Assembly: GCA_905250025.1 (NCBI GenBank)
Contig: CAJNOJ010000243.1
Coordinates: 68,912-132,911, forward strand
Source: Adineta ricciae
Lineage: Eukaryota; Rotifera; Eurotatoria; Adinetida; Adinetidae
Length of the DNA: 64,000 nucleotides
Direction of reading: 5' to 3'
The notes below the pieces were generated by a model, which saw only the letters and a list, made by a program, of their open reading frames with translations, was not told the DNA's origin and ran no database searches. The position numbers were made by a program, and so were the translations under genes. Of the stretch, positions 1 through 15,617 are shown in pieces. The stretch's first letter is position 1. Each line of letters opens with the position of its first letter.

Positions 1-498
1 GATAAAATACGTTGGAGATTGAGTTCCAAAATATGTACATCAGGTGAAACTGTACCATCGAATTGTAGTTCTCAAGAAATCTACGTTCCCAGTGAAGGTC
101 GTACTTATAAATTTCAACTCACTACCGCAAATCCATGTATTGTAAATCGAGGTGCATTTCTGAAATACATTGATATTTGGCCTGGTATTGTCGAGTCTTT
201 TGGTGGAGAAAATAAAACATATGATAAAATTATTTTTGATAAAGATTGTGATGGACCTTGTTTGACTTGGTTTATTTCATATAATGAAACTGTTTATTCA
301 TTTATGCATTATGAACGTCGATTATATATTAGACAAGCAGATTCAAGACCAATTAAAACTACTTTAGCATGGTATGATCTCAAAACAGGACAATTAGTAG
401 CAGAAACTGAAAGTAAAATTACTTATTGGAATTTAGATGAAATACCAGATTCAAAATTTCAATTTCCAATGGATATTAAGAAATGTTATTATGCATAA
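1..498 (+). CDS. Small secreted six-cysteine protein, copy 1 (5' end outside window)
   Basis: This is the 3' part of an orphan gene found three times in the first 16 kb. The frame is open from base 1, so the start and signal peptide lie upstream of the window. Aligned with the copies near 7.2 and 15.6 kb, the mature part shares six cysteines (motifs SSKIC, SNCSS, NPCIV, KDCDGPC and a terminal KKCY), consistent with three disulphides, plus two N-glycosylation sequons (NKT, NET). It stops TAA after CYYA. I do not recognise the family. The copies differ mostly by conservative changes, which suggests protein-level constraint. A secreted role is inferred from the signal peptide of the other copies. 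Confidence 0.75.
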   Translation, partial: DKIRWRLSSKICTSGETVPSNCSSQEIYVPSEGRTYKFQLTTANPCIVNRGAFLKYIDIWPGIVESFGGENKTYDKIIFDKDCDGPCLTWFISYNETVYSFMHYERRLYIRQADSRPIKTTLAWYDLKTGQLVAETESKITYWNLDEIPDSKFQFPMDIKKCYYA

Positions 499-1498
499 GA
501 AAATTGTCATTTTTTCTCTTTAAACATCAGAAATGACAATTTAAACTTTTAAAATTCATCAGAAATAAATATTTCGAAGTTATAATTCAATATATTTTTT
601 TAATCTTTTCAAATAAATCAATTTGAAAAGTTTTCTAATGGTGAACAGGAATATCATTTAAGTAAAATTGAAAAGGAAACAATTTGCTTTTCTATCTTAT
701 TTATCGTTAATCAATTTCTTGTGTATTTCAATAGAAAACAAATATTTGATTATTTATTTCATATCTTTTGATTTTCAATGAACATGATTTAGTCAAGTTT
801 CTATAATGAAGAAGACTTGAACTACATGACACATTTTGATTTTTCGATACGTAACAACTTGTATAGAATATGTAACATCAATGATACCATCTCTAAGATA
901 ATATCAATTAATAAAATTTTATAGAAAATATATGAATAGACAAAGAGAGAAATAAAAGAAAATCCGTTCTTCAATTGAAAAATTCATGTTTTTTCATCAT
1001 ATGAGAATTGTCTATAGTTTAAAAGAATAGATCTTTTTTTTGGCATCATTGATGTAAGAGTCTTTGCGTCAAAGGTCAATAGATAATTGATTTGATAGTT
1101 TACTAAATCACTTTCGATCAACAAAGTCATAATTTGATGCACTTTATTCTGAATTGTTTCTCAAAATAATGTGTTATGTAACAGACTCAATAGAACGAAC
1201 GACAAATACAAAGAGATGAGAGTTGGAATGTTATGTTCTCGTGATCGATGTCAATTTGATAAAACTTCTCAGAAATTTTTATTGAAATATTTATTTCAAT
1301 TAAATAGTTTTTTAAAGGTTTTTTTACAAGATTTTTATCAAATATTCAATATATGAGTTGTTTTAATATAAAAGGTCAATAGATAAAATGAAACCAATCA
1401 AACAAGAAAATGAGAGATGTTGCTTGATAAATTTTTATTTATTTCTTGATGATCATTGATAGAATAGTTATTTGTTAAACAAGAAGAAGAAGAAGAAG
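499..1498. other. Intergenic, duplicated upstream region of the kinase unit
   Basis: I see no gene here. The part from about 895 to 1430 recurs, diverged, at 1630-2110 and partly at 16500-17036. It carries a run of AGAGA-rich purines and ends in the sequence that precedes the kinase start in each copy. Confidence 0.5.
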
Positions 1499-1593
1499 AT
1501 GTATTCGGGAAATGATAATTGGTCGTATGAAGAATCAAATAACAATGAAAAAAAGAAAAGTCGTTTAGAAAATAGTTCAATAAAACGTGAAAA
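1499..1593 (+). pseudogene. HIPK-type kinase, N-terminal fragment running into an assembly gap
   Basis: The ATG and the first 31 codons ([13 protein letters not shown]...) match the N-termini of the kinase copies at 2187 and 8893. The reading stops at a run of 36 Ns. The preceding AAGAAG-rich leader is the same as in the other copies. It could be a real extra copy cut by the gap, or an assembly duplication of the 5' end of the next gene, because the sequence after the gap restarts in the upstream region. Confidence 0.5.
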
Positions 1594-1629
1594 NNNNNNN
1601 NNNNNNNNNNNNNNNNNNNNNNNNNNNNN
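1594..1629. other. Assembly gap (36 Ns)
   Basis: A run of N inside a repeated segment. The sequence on the right repeats the region left of the gap (about 895 onward), so the gap lies within a local direct duplication or a misjoin. Confidence 0.95.
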
Positions 1630-2147
1630 AAGATAATCTCAATTAATAACATCAGATAGAAAATATATCAATAGACAAAGAGAGAGAGAGAGAGAGAGAG
1701 AGACAAAAGAAAATCTGTTCTTCAATTGATAAATGAATATTTTTTTCATCATAATTATATAGAATTGTTTAGTCTATTGATAGTTTACTAAATCATATTT
1801 GATCAGCAACGTCGTCATTTCACGCACTTTGTTCTGAGTTGTTTCTCAAAATAATGTGTTATGTAACAGACTCAATAGAACGCGAACGAGAAATACAATG
1901 AGATGAGAGTTGGAATGTTGTTCTCGTGATCGATGTTAGTTTAATAAAACTTCTCAGAAATTTTTGTTCAAATATTTATTTCAATTAAATAGTTTTTTTA
2001 AAGGGTTTTCACGAGATTTTTATCAAATATTTTATATATGAGTTGTCTTAATATAAAAGGTCAACAGATAAAATGAAACCAATGAAACTGTCTAGTGAGA
2101 GATGTCGCTAGGTGGATTTTTATTTATTTCTTGGTGATCATTGATAG

Positions 2148-4301
<2,154 letters not shown>

Positions 4302-4472
4302 CCGAACTTTCATAAGGAGCGATAATGTTTATTATTTCTTTCGGACGAAAAATTTATCTCGAACTGTCATGTCACAACATAATGTTTTCTTTTTCGTCCG
4401 CGGCTACACATTTATTTATGTGTATATGCACATCTTCTTTTACATTTAGTGAAATCAACCAGTTGAGAAAGG

Positions 4473-5494
4473 ATGTCTGACCAAGAATTAATTCGTAAAT
4501 TCTATTTTGGATTTTATAAAACTAGTGAGATTGAAATCTTTGTAACAAATCGATAGATTTCTTTATGTACTCAGGTTATTATGGCACGGTCGGTTCCGGC
4601 CGTTTAGGTTCGTTTTCCGACCATTTCCTGCAAACTTCGAGCTGGAATCGGCGAAAACTGTGCCGGAACGGACTCAGATTTCAACGGATCCAGTCGCCGG
4701 AATGATCGACCTGGGTAGATTCACATGGTAATTTCACATGTCCAACTTATGACGAAAAGAAAAGCGATAATGAACAATGTTGTCATTTTTGCGTTGAGAA
4801 CGAAGCGGACGAACTTACCATTGACAAATTCAATGAATTTTGGTCTCATGTTCGTGATAATCACAATGAGAAGTACAACGAAATTCTGAATACATGTTGA
4901 TCAAGAATGTCGAATGTTTCAAAATCATGTAACGTGCGTATAAGCTGTTTACATATGAAACCAAATCTGAAGTAGTGTTGAAAAGAACAAAGATACCTGT
5001 TTTTGCTGATGAACAGTATTACCAATTACATCTCAAGCATAGATGTCGATGATAGATTATTTCTATTGTAACCATCATTGCTGACGTCTAAGAATAATTT
5101 CCACCGTCATTTTTTGCGATTCAGTTTTGCCTTTTCTTTCGATGAGGGCATTCTTTTTCTTTCTCCGCCAGACTGCAATTCATTCTTCTATATTTCTATT
5201 CCTGGACAACATTCACCGATCTAGATGGCTATAGGAGTCAATAAAGTGATCTTTCTTTCACGTGAATCTGTATGTACTATTTCTATTTTTACTTTTTAGA
5301 CTGAAGAAATGTACACAACAGTTGGAGCTACGCTTGAAAAGATGAACTCATTAATTAACGTGTGGAATGTTGGAAATGTCAATAACGAACAATTTATCAA
5401 CAAATTTAAAGAAGAAATTCTATCATTAGAGAAGAAAGTGATCAATATTGCTCAACCCTCACCAGGAAATTCTTCCTCAGCTATGAGTTTGTAA
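4473..5494 (+). pseudogene. Decayed two-part gene, unit 1 (small Cys-rich and coiled-coil protein)
   Basis: An orphan gene shared with 12212-13944. Recognisable pieces are MSDQELIRKFYFGFYK, then a Cys-containing stretch (CPTYDEKK...CCHFCVENEADEL), and a final exon at 5300-5494 (TEEMYTTVGATLEKMNS...) of coiled-coil character. Lesions in this copy are an out-of-frame stretch after the first exon, a nonsense TGA at 4898-4900 where the other copy has CGA, a changed donor (AAC|GTGCGT against AAG|GTACGT) and a 146-bp element inserted at 4570. The splice acceptor TTTTTAG at 5298-5299 is intact here. Function unknown. Confidence 0.55.
4570..4715. mobile_element. Short CTCAGG...CCTGGG element (146 bp), private to unit 1
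   Basis: A GC-richer block (CGGTCGGTTCCGGCC...) ending GATCGACCTGGG. The empty site is visible in unit 2 at about 12300 (TTATGTAGATTC), so the insertion happened after the units duplicated. It belongs to the same subfamily as 37442-37571 (direct) and 47165-47282 (inverted). Confidence 0.75.
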
Positions 5495-5830
5495 ACACGA
5501 AAATATTGATGTAAACATATTATTGAATGAAAGAAATAAAACAATTCTTTAGTCAAAATAATAAACAAACGTTTTCATCTATGCTTTGACTTTTTTTTGT
5601 TTCAAGTTGCGAAATTTTGCAAACAAAACATTCAACGAATGGGGAAAATTCTGAGCTATATCAATTGATTCATACGATGATTGTGATGTCAGTATTGTTC
5701 CTCCTCAAGAACAACTATCTCTTGCTTGTTGATGATTTTGACTCAAATCACTAGGAATAAGCTACACCAACATGGCAAAACCTGAGTACTAATAAATAAC
5801 TAAAGATAATGTTCAAACTTTTCTCTTCCG
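5495..5830. other. Intergenic, conserved between tandem units
   Basis: Nearly identical to 13945-14281. It includes an AATAAA-like polyadenylation context just after the preceding gene. I see no further coding exon. Confidence 0.5.
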
Positions 5831-6157
5831 TTATCTTCGTTTGTTGTTTAAATCGATTGACGATCTCAAGTGTACGATGTTCAACGAAAACATTTTTGAA
5901 AGGTTTTTTATATTATTCAGAAGAAGCAAAGGAGTACTACTCGAAAAACGATTATTCATATCAAAGAATGGAAAGCGATTTGAAATAGAATCTAGACGAT
6001 TACCAATAAATAGAAGCGAATAAGCTAGGCATTGTTGATAATTATTTTTAAAATGATCGAGTAAGCAGTCAAGTAATTGTCGATGATCTTGAAAACTTCG
6101 ATCAATTTCATCCATTGTTATATATGAAGAATAGTTTAATACTGAACGAATATGATA
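5831..6157 (-). pseudogene. Interrupted coding fragment of unknown function, unit 1
   Basis: On the minus strand a frame reads NYSSYITMDEIDRSFQDHRQ and onward (LLDHFKNNYQQCLAYSLLF...). It is protein-like, and the duplicate at 14282-14605 differs by a few substitutions and small indels. Its upstream (5') side is cut in both units by a CCCAGG element at 6158, so only an internal or 3' piece remains. The unit 2 copy has a CAA to TAA nonsense change. Family not recognised. Confidence 0.4.
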
Positions 6158-6369
6158 CCCAGGCTCACAAATCCTACAGGACTTTTGGTGACAGATTTGC
6201 ATTGGACTCCGTCCGCAAGATTTCAGTCAGTTACTGCAAATTTGATGAGGTTTATTTTTAGCTATGTTCTACTAGATGCACTTGCGTACCTACTCGATCC
6301 GTCTAACGGAAACTAGGAAACTCGATATTGTATATGATCGGATCCAAGTATGGGATTGGTGGACCTGGG
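6158..6369. mobile_element. CCCAGG...CCTGGG element (212 bp), shared by units 1 and 2
   Basis: It starts CCCAGGCTCACAAATCC and ends TGGACCTGGG. The interior carries GATCCG-rich motifs like those in the elements at 35632 and 53044. The same insertion at the same site is present at 14606-14819, so it predates the tandem duplication. Confidence 0.75.
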
Positions 6370-6512
6370 TAGATAAATTAGTGAAAAATAGCAATTTTTT
6401 GAAGAATGTACTTCGATGGATGTTCAAAAACAGACGAATATATATATATATGTCACTAGGTAGTGTTTCATTTGATTGTTTTCTAGAGGAATCGATAATG
6501 ATGATACAATGG

Positions 6513-6832
6513 ATCGATGCGAAGTTAACACCATGAAACTAAAAATTTTGTGAAAACGAATTCCCGTCGAATGGACACGTTTATATGGACGGGAATTCAT
6601 TCTGTGCAGAGAAATTGCGTGCCGAATGTCGTATAATGATGCGTATACATACATAGAAGACAAACAAACATTTTAAAAAACTTTTCACGCTCTCACTCTC
6701 CCATAAATAAAAATATCCGTCTTCGACTGAGAATTAAATTCTGCGTCTAATAGACTCGGTTTTATCGACGGTAATTCATTTTCACAAAATTCTTAGTTTC
6801 ATGGTGCTAACTTCACACCGACATAACAGTGT
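6513..6832. mobile_element. Foldback MITE with GTGTGAAGTTAGCACC termini (about 320 bp)
   Basis: The left arm (GCGAAGTTAACACCATGAAA...GAATTCCCGTCG) is the inverted complement of the right arm (CGACGGTAATTCATTTTC...CATGGTGCTAACTTCACACCG). The arms are about 60 bp. The unit 2 copy (14944-15127) has lost its left arm. It is related to the larger foldbacks at 42645 and 47094 by the shared GCTAGC/GTTAGC-TTCACACCG end. Confidence 0.7.
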
Positions 6833-7159
6833 CAGTTCTCATTATACTATAACAGTCTATTCGAACGTTTAATCAGTCATGAGAAAATATTCAATCCGAT
6901 TTAGCCGTTATATGTAAAAATCGTTTGTGTTAGATCGTCTGTTTGAAAACTCTTTCAGGGATTGACCATTGCAATTTAGTTGAATACAAAATACTTCGTC
7001 ATTCAGCTTAAATTATGCCATAAGCTATAGTAAGTTATTTATTTAGACTTAAGTTTAAGCCTTTCCTCATTATTGCACTTTTATATACTATGTGTTTCAC
7101 TAAAAATACTTAGTCTTAGTCAGGGGTACTTGTAAATTTTTTGAAATAGCTTCTGCAGC
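6833..7159. other. Upstream region of secreted-protein copy 2
   Basis: No gene seen. Highly similar to 15128-15480, so it is part of the duplicated unit and probably contains the promoter. No motif can be assigned with confidence. Confidence 0.45.
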
Positions 7160-7918
7160 ATGATAAAGCATTTATTCATCATGTGTAATCTCGCGTCTGA
7201 AAACTGCGAAAAAATATCTATAAATGAAATTGTAGATAAAGCTCATTTTTCTATCAACACATCAATTGAAATGAATACGATATCTATCAAAGTCATCCAA
7301 GCAATAATGATTATTACACTTTTGCTATTGATTATTCCATGGATCGGTTTAACAACAAGTCAAATTCCCAATCCTATGCGATATCAAGTTAGTTTTGAAG
7401 GTGGTTCCCATTATGCCGTTGATAAAATACGTTGGAGATTGAGTTCTAAAATATGTTCATCACACGAAACTCTGTCATCGGGTTGTAGCTTTCAAGAAAT
7501 CTACGTTCCCAACGAAGGTCGCACTTATAATTTTCAACTCACTACCGCAAATCCATGTATTGTAAATCGAGGTGCATTTCTGAAATACATTGATATCTGG
7601 CCTGGTATTGTCGACAAATATGGCGGAGAAAATAAAACATACGACAAAGTTATTTTCGATAACGACTGTGATGGACCTTGTTTGACTTGGTTTACTCAAC
7701 ACAATGAAACTATCTATACATTTATGAATTATCAAAGTCGGTTATATATTAGACAAGCAGATTCAAGACCAATTAAGACTACTTCGACGATATATGATCT
7801 CAAAACAGGACAATTATTCTCGCAGACCGAAAATAAAATTACCTATTGGAGTTTAGACGAAATACCCGATTCGAAATTTAAATTTCCAATTGATACCAAG
7901 AAATGTTATTTTGCATAA
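7160..7918 (+). CDS. Small secreted six-cysteine protein, copy 2
   Basis: A single-exon gene of 252 codons from the first ATG, or about 203 from the ATG at 7308. The shorter start puts the hydrophobic signal sequence (MIITLLLLIIPWIGLTTS) at the N-terminus, with likely cleavage before QIPNP, and this is the start most consistent with copy 3. The mature domain carries the same six cysteines, NKT and NET sequons and the terminal DTKKCYFA. Many silent and some replacement differences from copies 1 and 3 show that this duplicate is not recent. Extracellular or secretory-pathway location follows from the signal peptide. No known domain is recognised. Confidence 0.8.
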   Translation: MIKHLFIMCNLASENCEKISINEIVDKAHFSINTSIEMNTISIKVIQAIMIITLLLLIIPWIGLTTSQIPNPMRYQVSFEGGSHYAVDKIRWRLSSKICSSHETLSSGCSFQEIYVPNEGRTYNFQLTTANPCIVNRGAFLKYIDIWPGIVDKYGGENKTYDKVIFDNDCDGPCLTWFTQHNETIYTFMNYQSRLYIRQADSRPIKTTSTIYDLKTGQLFSQTENKITYWSLDEIPDSKFKFPIDTKKCYFA

Positions 7919-10169
<2,251 letters not shown>

Positions 10170-10186
10170 NAATGACTGATGACAGG

Positions 10187-10560
10187 TAATCGGGGTCGAG
10201 GATCACGAATCCGAGGTTAGTTTCTCGAAATTCTAATTAACTCATTAGCTAATTAGCTAATTAAGTAATGTAAATTTTCTTCGTTGTCAAGTAAGGGTCG
10301 ACCGAAGGGTAATCAGGGTCGAGGATCACGAATCCGAGGTTAGTTTCTCGAAATTCTAATTAACTCATTAGCTAATTAAGTAATGTAAATTTTCTTCGTT
10401 GTCAAGTAAGAGTTGACCGAAGAGTAATCAGGGTCGAGGATCTCGAATCCGACATTAGTGTTGCTTAATTAACTATTAATTTTTCATTAACTAGCCACGA
10501 CTTATTAACATCCATTGTCAGAGTAGACCGAAGGATTTCTGGCGTCGGGAAATTCGAATT
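10187..10560. repeat. Tandem repeat, about 123 and 115 bp units
   Basis: The block starting TAATCGGGGTCGAGGATCAC recurs at 10310 and 10425. The second period is 8 bp shorter through loss of one TAGCTAAT. A more diverged partial unit follows to about 10560 (TCAGAGTAGACCGAAGGAT). The array begins just after the N at 10170. Confidence 0.85.
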
Positions 10561-12060
10561 TGAGGGTGAATTTCGTCTTATTCGCTGAGCCTGGGCTTGT
10601 TCCTTCCTATTTACAAAGGAGATATTTTTTCTGTATCTATTCGAAAATCTTTTGTAGAAGATAGTGAGCTGAATGCTATTCACGGACGTCATGCGTACAA
10701 AGATAGTAGGTCAAGAACTTACACGAAAAGATCTAATGCATTGTACATAATGATGTTTCTAATTGAAGAAATCCGAAAAAGTGATATGAGCTTAGTATCA
10801 TCTTTGTTTTGTAGGCTACATCCATCATGCTCTTTCATGGGAATTTAGTAGAAGTGGTTCGCAAAGCGATATACCCGTCGGTGGAATTCCATCTTAGTAA
10901 CTACAGACGCGTGGACTGTAGAAACAGTATCCTGAACACCTGCAGCGCTATGAAAGATGTTCGTTTCGAAACAAATCATACAATAAGACTTTCTTATCTA
11001 GTTTCTTTGGGTAGTCGAATGAATAGAAGATCATGACTGTTGAAGCGACAATAAAGGAAAACCCAGTCATTCAGTTTGAAAGTTGATCAAAGGCGAAAGG
11101 AATAACAGAGACAACATGGTAACGGCTAGCCGTGAGTGACCGACCGGAGGGAGGTCGACGAACGACTAGACGTTTGTTTTGAAAATTAATTGAAAGATGA
11201 GATTTATCACCGTCTCAACTAAAGCCAATGGTTTTTGAACGAACATAATTGATGTGCTTTCGAGCTTCGAGAATAGGGATTGCACATTATCAGCGCTTCA
11301 AATTGAACAGAGTAATAGAATATGCACTGTAAACTACACAGTTACGAAGGGTTTTGATAGCTTCGATCACAGATCGACTCAGTATCAACAAGCTACTTCT
11401 TTATATGGAAAAACTATGAAAACTGATCATGTGTGTCAACGGCTAGCCGTGAGTGACCGACCAGAGGGAGGTCGACGAACGACTAGGTGTTTAAATGCTA
11501 GATTAATCCTAAAGTGTACGCTTAGAATAACCTTGCCAGGCTTCAGATAATTTGGAAATGGATTTGACGAATGAATATTCCTCAATGAAAATATTCGACA
11601 AGGTATCATTTTGTTGACAGGCGAGAAAAGAATCGGTTTATCGCTGGAAGACACAGGCGAATGTTGACACTTTTCAAGCAGTCTACTGTATATCGTCCGT
11701 CGATGAGTGACTTAGTAAAGCATTTATGAAAATTTCCATGCGCGTGATGTGAAAATAGAAAAACAGATGACAAAGGTCAATGGTTGGCCGTGAGTGGCCG
11801 ACTGACTAGCCGTTGAGCGATGAATTTTTCAGTCAACATAGTTAGTGCTGGAGAATTATCCAGTGACAAATGGCTAATCGGTCTGATTCCTAGAAAGACC
11901 TCTGTATCCTATTTATTCTAGTTCTAGAGGGTGACATAGTACCATGATTCAGTTGAGCACTAGTAGCAATCGCAGTGCGTTTTTTCTCTTTCGAAGTCTC
12001 TGAATGTGTTCAGCATTCGGAAAAGTCTTTCAGAAAAGGGTCAGCGAATCCAAAGGATGA
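10561..12060. other. Unique insert in unit 2 with a dispersed GGCTAGCCGTGAGTG motif
   Basis: This stretch has no equivalent in unit 1. A block ACGGCTAGCCGTGAGTGACC followed by GGAGGTCGACGAACGACTAG appears at 11121-11179 and 11438-11487, with a weaker form at 11779-11820, spaced about 320-340 bp. Short open frames here (60-98 codons) show no protein features. It is probably old transposon or satellite DNA. Confidence 0.5.
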
Positions 12061-12211
12061 GCGTTACTTGTTATTTCTTTGGGACGAAAAATTTATCTCG
12101 AACCGTCATGTCACAACATAATGTTTTCTTTTTCGTCCGCGGCTACACATTTATTTATGTGTATATGCACGTCTTCTTTTACATTCAGTGAAATCAACCA
12201 GTTGAGAAAGG

Positions 12212-13944
12212 ATGTCTGACCACGAGATAATTCGTAAATTCTATTTTGGATTTTATAAAACTAGTGAGATTAAAAAATCTTTGTAACAAATCGACAGATT
12301 TATTTATGTAGATTCACATGGTAATTTCACATGTCCAACTTATGACGAAAAGAAAAACGATAATGAACAACCCAGGACGAACGTTCTGGCCTCCGGATAC
12401 AATCGGAGCCGAAGGGAAAGCAGTCCTTTTCCGGCTCATTCCGACCGGTTCCCCCTCATATCCTCATGGAAAACATTAGTGCCGCAAAAATCCGATTAAA
12501 AATAACCTCATATAAAACAGCCGGGTCAGGACATAACCCTACGGAAACATACAATACTACAGTCGCCAAAAAGTTTCCCGCATATTTCCTAAAAGATCCT
12601 TGCTCTTCCCGCACCACACCCAGTATCCAACCGTTTCCTTAAACTAAGAACCGCCCATAGCTGGAAAGTATCCATCTGAACCGGCGAAACGTAACCAATC
12701 GTGAACAAAGATAAGACTACAGATCCCATTTTTTCCAACTTCTTCCCGCTTTTAATATCGAACTTCCTACAAAAACTAACCTAAAAACTACACACCCTAG
12801 ACACCCCAGTTTCAAGGATTAGCAATCCGATTACAATCGAGATTGCAGCCCATTGGTAATCCTGCAATTCAGGGGAATCCATTGGCAATGTTGCAATCCA
12901 CTGTGTAAACCATCATGCAGTCCTGCGTTCTGTTGCCCAAGTCGATCGGAATCTTACAAGACAAGGTGAAATCCTGGATCGAAGTGTAATTCGATTGTCG
13001 GTAGTGTATGTTTTTATGGTATTCACGGTGGGCTTGTTTCAAACGCTCGGAGGGTTTTTACTAGTTCCTCTCTTCGCTGTTAGTAGAATGGATTCGTATA
13101 GGGTCTTTTTGTGGGTTTTTGGTAGTATGCGATTATGTTTCTTTTTAGCGTGACTGGTGTTTTGAGGGATTTTGTTGGATTGGCTCGGTTTTGGCGGTTC
13201 CCGCGCCGGATTTTTCGACCTGGCAAGATTGTCATTTTTGCGTTGAGAACGAAGCGGACGAACTTACCATCGACAAATTCAATGAATTTTGGTGTCATGT
13301 TCGTGATAATCATAATGAGAAGTACAATGAAATTCTGAATACATGTCGATCAAGAATGTCGAATGTTTCAAAACCATGTAAGGTACGTATAGGCTGTTTA
13401 CATATGAAACCAAATCTGAAGTAGTGTTGAAAAGAACAAAGATACCTGTTTTTGCTGATGAATAGTATTACCAATTACATCTCAAGCATAGATGTTGATG
13501 ATAGATTATTTCTACTGTAACCATCATGGCTGACGTCTAAGAATAATTTCCTCCGTCATTTTTTGCGATTCAGTTTTGCCTTTTCTTTCGATGAGGGCAT
13601 TCTTTTTCTTTCTCCGCCAGACTGCAACTCACTCTTCTATATTTCTATTCCTGGACAATATTCACTGATCTAGATGGCTATTAGGAGCCAATAAAGTGAT
13701 CCTTCTTTCAGGTGAATCTGTATGTACTATTTCTATTTTTACTTTTTAAACTGAAGAAATGTACACAACAGTTGGGACGACGTTTGGTAAGATGAACTCA
13801 TTAATTAACATGTGGAATGTTGGAAACGTCCATAACGAACAATTTATCAACAAATTTAAAGAAGAAATTCTATTATTAGAGAAGAAAGTGATCAATATTG
13901 CTCAACCCTCACCAGGAAATTCTTCCTCAGCTATGAGTTTGTAA
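12212..13944 (+). pseudogene. Decayed two-part gene, unit 2, split by an 853-bp element
   Basis: Paralogue of 4473-5494. MSDHEIIRKFYFGFYK and DSHGNFTCPTYDEKK are followed by a CCCAGG element, after which CHFCVENEADELTIDKF resumes. The codon that is TGA in unit 1 is CGA here and the donor AAG|GTACGT is good, but the last intron's acceptor has changed from TTTTTAG to TTTTTAA (13748-13749). A stop (TAA) also follows the first exon. The final exon (13750-13944) remains open. The two copies carry different lesions, so the lost ancestral gene was probably functional. Confidence 0.55.
12371..13223. mobile_element. Long CCCAGG...CCTGG element (853 bp), private to unit 2
   Basis: It interrupts the coding frame between GATAATGAACAA and TGTCATTTTTGCG. 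The empty site is present in unit 1 at about 4768-4795. It starts CCCAGGACGAACG and ends TTTCGACCTGG. It has a higher C content than its surroundings and no long open frame. It is the longest member of the family in this window and may be closest to a parent element. Confidence 0.75.
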
Positions 13945-14281
13945 ACACGAAAATATTGATGTAAACGTATTATTGAATGAAAGAAATAAAACAATTCTTT
14001 AGTCAAAATAATAAACAAACGTTTTCATCTATGCTTTGACTTTTTTTGTTTCAAGTTGCGAAATTTCGCAAATAAAACATTCAACGAATGGGGAAAATTC
14101 TGAGCTATATCAATTGATTCATACGATGATTATGATGTCAGTATTGTTCCTCTTCAAGAACAGCTATCTCTTGCTTGTTGATGATTTTGACTCAAATCAC
14201 CAGGAGTAAGCTACACCAACATAGTAAAACCTGAGTACTAATAAATAACTAAAGATAATGTTCAACTTTTCTCTTCCGTTA
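13945..14281. other. Intergenic, conserved with unit 1
   Basis: Near-identical counterpart of 5495-5830. No separate gene seen. Confidence 0.5.
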
Positions 14282-14605
14282 TCTTCGTTTGTTGTTTAAA
14301 TCGATTGACGATCTCAAGTGTACGATGTTCAACGAAAACATTTTTGAAAGGTTTTTCTATTATTCAGAAGAAGCAAAGGAGTACTACTCGAAAAACGATT
14401 ATATTCATATCAAAGAATGGAAAGCGATTTGAAATAGAATCTAGAGAGTACCAATAAATAGAAGCGAATAAGCTAGGCATTATTGATAATTATTTTTAAA
14501 ATGATCGAGTAAGCAGTGAAGTAATTGTCGATGATCTTGAAAACTTCGATCAATTTCATCCATTGTTATATATGAAGAATAGTTTAATACTGAACGAATA
14601 TGATA
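14282..14605 (-). pseudogene. Interrupted coding fragment of unknown function, unit 2
   Basis: Duplicate of the minus-strand fragment at 5831-6157. The frame carries a stop (CAATAATGCC on the coding strand, where unit 1 has CAACAATGCC) and small indels, and its 5' side is cut by the element at 14606. It is not functional as it stands. Confidence 0.4.
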
Positions 14606-14819
14606 CCCAGGTTCACAAATCCTACAGGACTTTTGGTGACAGATTTGCGTTGAACTCCGTCCGCAAGATTTCAGTCAGTTACTGCAAATTTGATGAAGTT
14701 TATTTTTAGCTATGTTCTATTAGATGCACTTGCGTACCTACTCGATCCGTCTAACGGAAACCAGGAAACTCGATATTGTATCTGATCGGATCCACGTATA
14801 TGGGATTGGTGGACCTGAG
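14606..14819. mobile_element. CCCAGG...CCTGAG element, unit 2 copy
   Basis: Orthologous to the insertion at 6158-6369, in the same flanking sequence on both sides. The right end has degraded from CCTGGG to CCTGAG. Confidence 0.7.
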
Positions 14820-14943
14820 TAGATAAATTAATGAAAAATAGCAATTTTTTGAAGAATGTACTTTGATGGATGTTCAAAAACAGGCGAAGATATATGTCAC
14901 TAGGTAGTGTTTCATTTGATTGTTTTCTAGAGGAATCGATAAT

Positions 14944-15127
14944 GATGCGCATACATACATAGAAAACAAACAAACATTTTTTAAAACTTTTCACGCTCTC
15001 ACTCTCCCGTAGATAAAAATATCCGCCTTCGACTGAGAATTAAATTCGGTGTCTAATAGACTCGGTTTTATCGACGGTAATTCATTTTCACAAAATTCTT
15101 AGTTTCATGGTGCTAACTTCACACCGA
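14944..15127. mobile_element. Foldback MITE remnant, right arm only
   Basis: Matches 6640-6832. The left arm present in unit 1 is absent, and the junction falls exactly at an ATAATGATG direct repeat that flanks the missing 138 bp in unit 1. Confidence 0.65.
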
Positions 15128-15617
15128 CATACAGTGTCAGTTCTCATTACACTATAACAGACTATTCGAACGTTTAATCAGTCATGAGAAACTATTCAAT
15201 CCGATTTAGCCGTTATATGTAAAAATCGTTTGTGTTAGATCGTCTGTTTGAAAACTTTTTCAGAGATTGACCATTGCAATTTAGTTGAATACAAAATACG
15301 TCGTCATTCAGCTTAAATTATGCCATAAGCTATAGCAAGTTATTTATTTAGACTTAAGTTTAAGCCTTTCCTCATTATTGTACTTTTATATACTATGTGT
15401 TTCACTAAAAATACTCAGTCTTAGTCAGGAGTACTTAGAATATTGTCGAAATAACTGATGTACCATGATAAAGCATTTATGTGTCCTTTATTGTAATTCA
15501 ATATGAGAAAACAATGCAGAAATACTTAAAAAAAGATATTGTATATAAAGTCTGTTGATTAACAAAAAAAACCCAATTCAACCGAATACAATATTTATCA
15601 AAGTCATCCAAGCAATA
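15128..15617. other. Upstream region of secreted-protein copy 3
   Basis: Counterpart of 6833-7307. The N-terminal extension that is open in copy 2 is broken here (the ATGAAT context has become CCGAAT), which supports the downstream ATG as the true start. Confidence 0.45.

Noticed and set aside
10187-10560. CRISPR-like array
   Set aside because: The repeats are whole 115-123-bp tandem units without spacers, in a eukaryotic context.
11254-11654. Overlapping 98- and 72-codon frames in the unit 2 insert
   Set aside because: They run through dispersed repeats on both strands and have no counterpart in unit 1.
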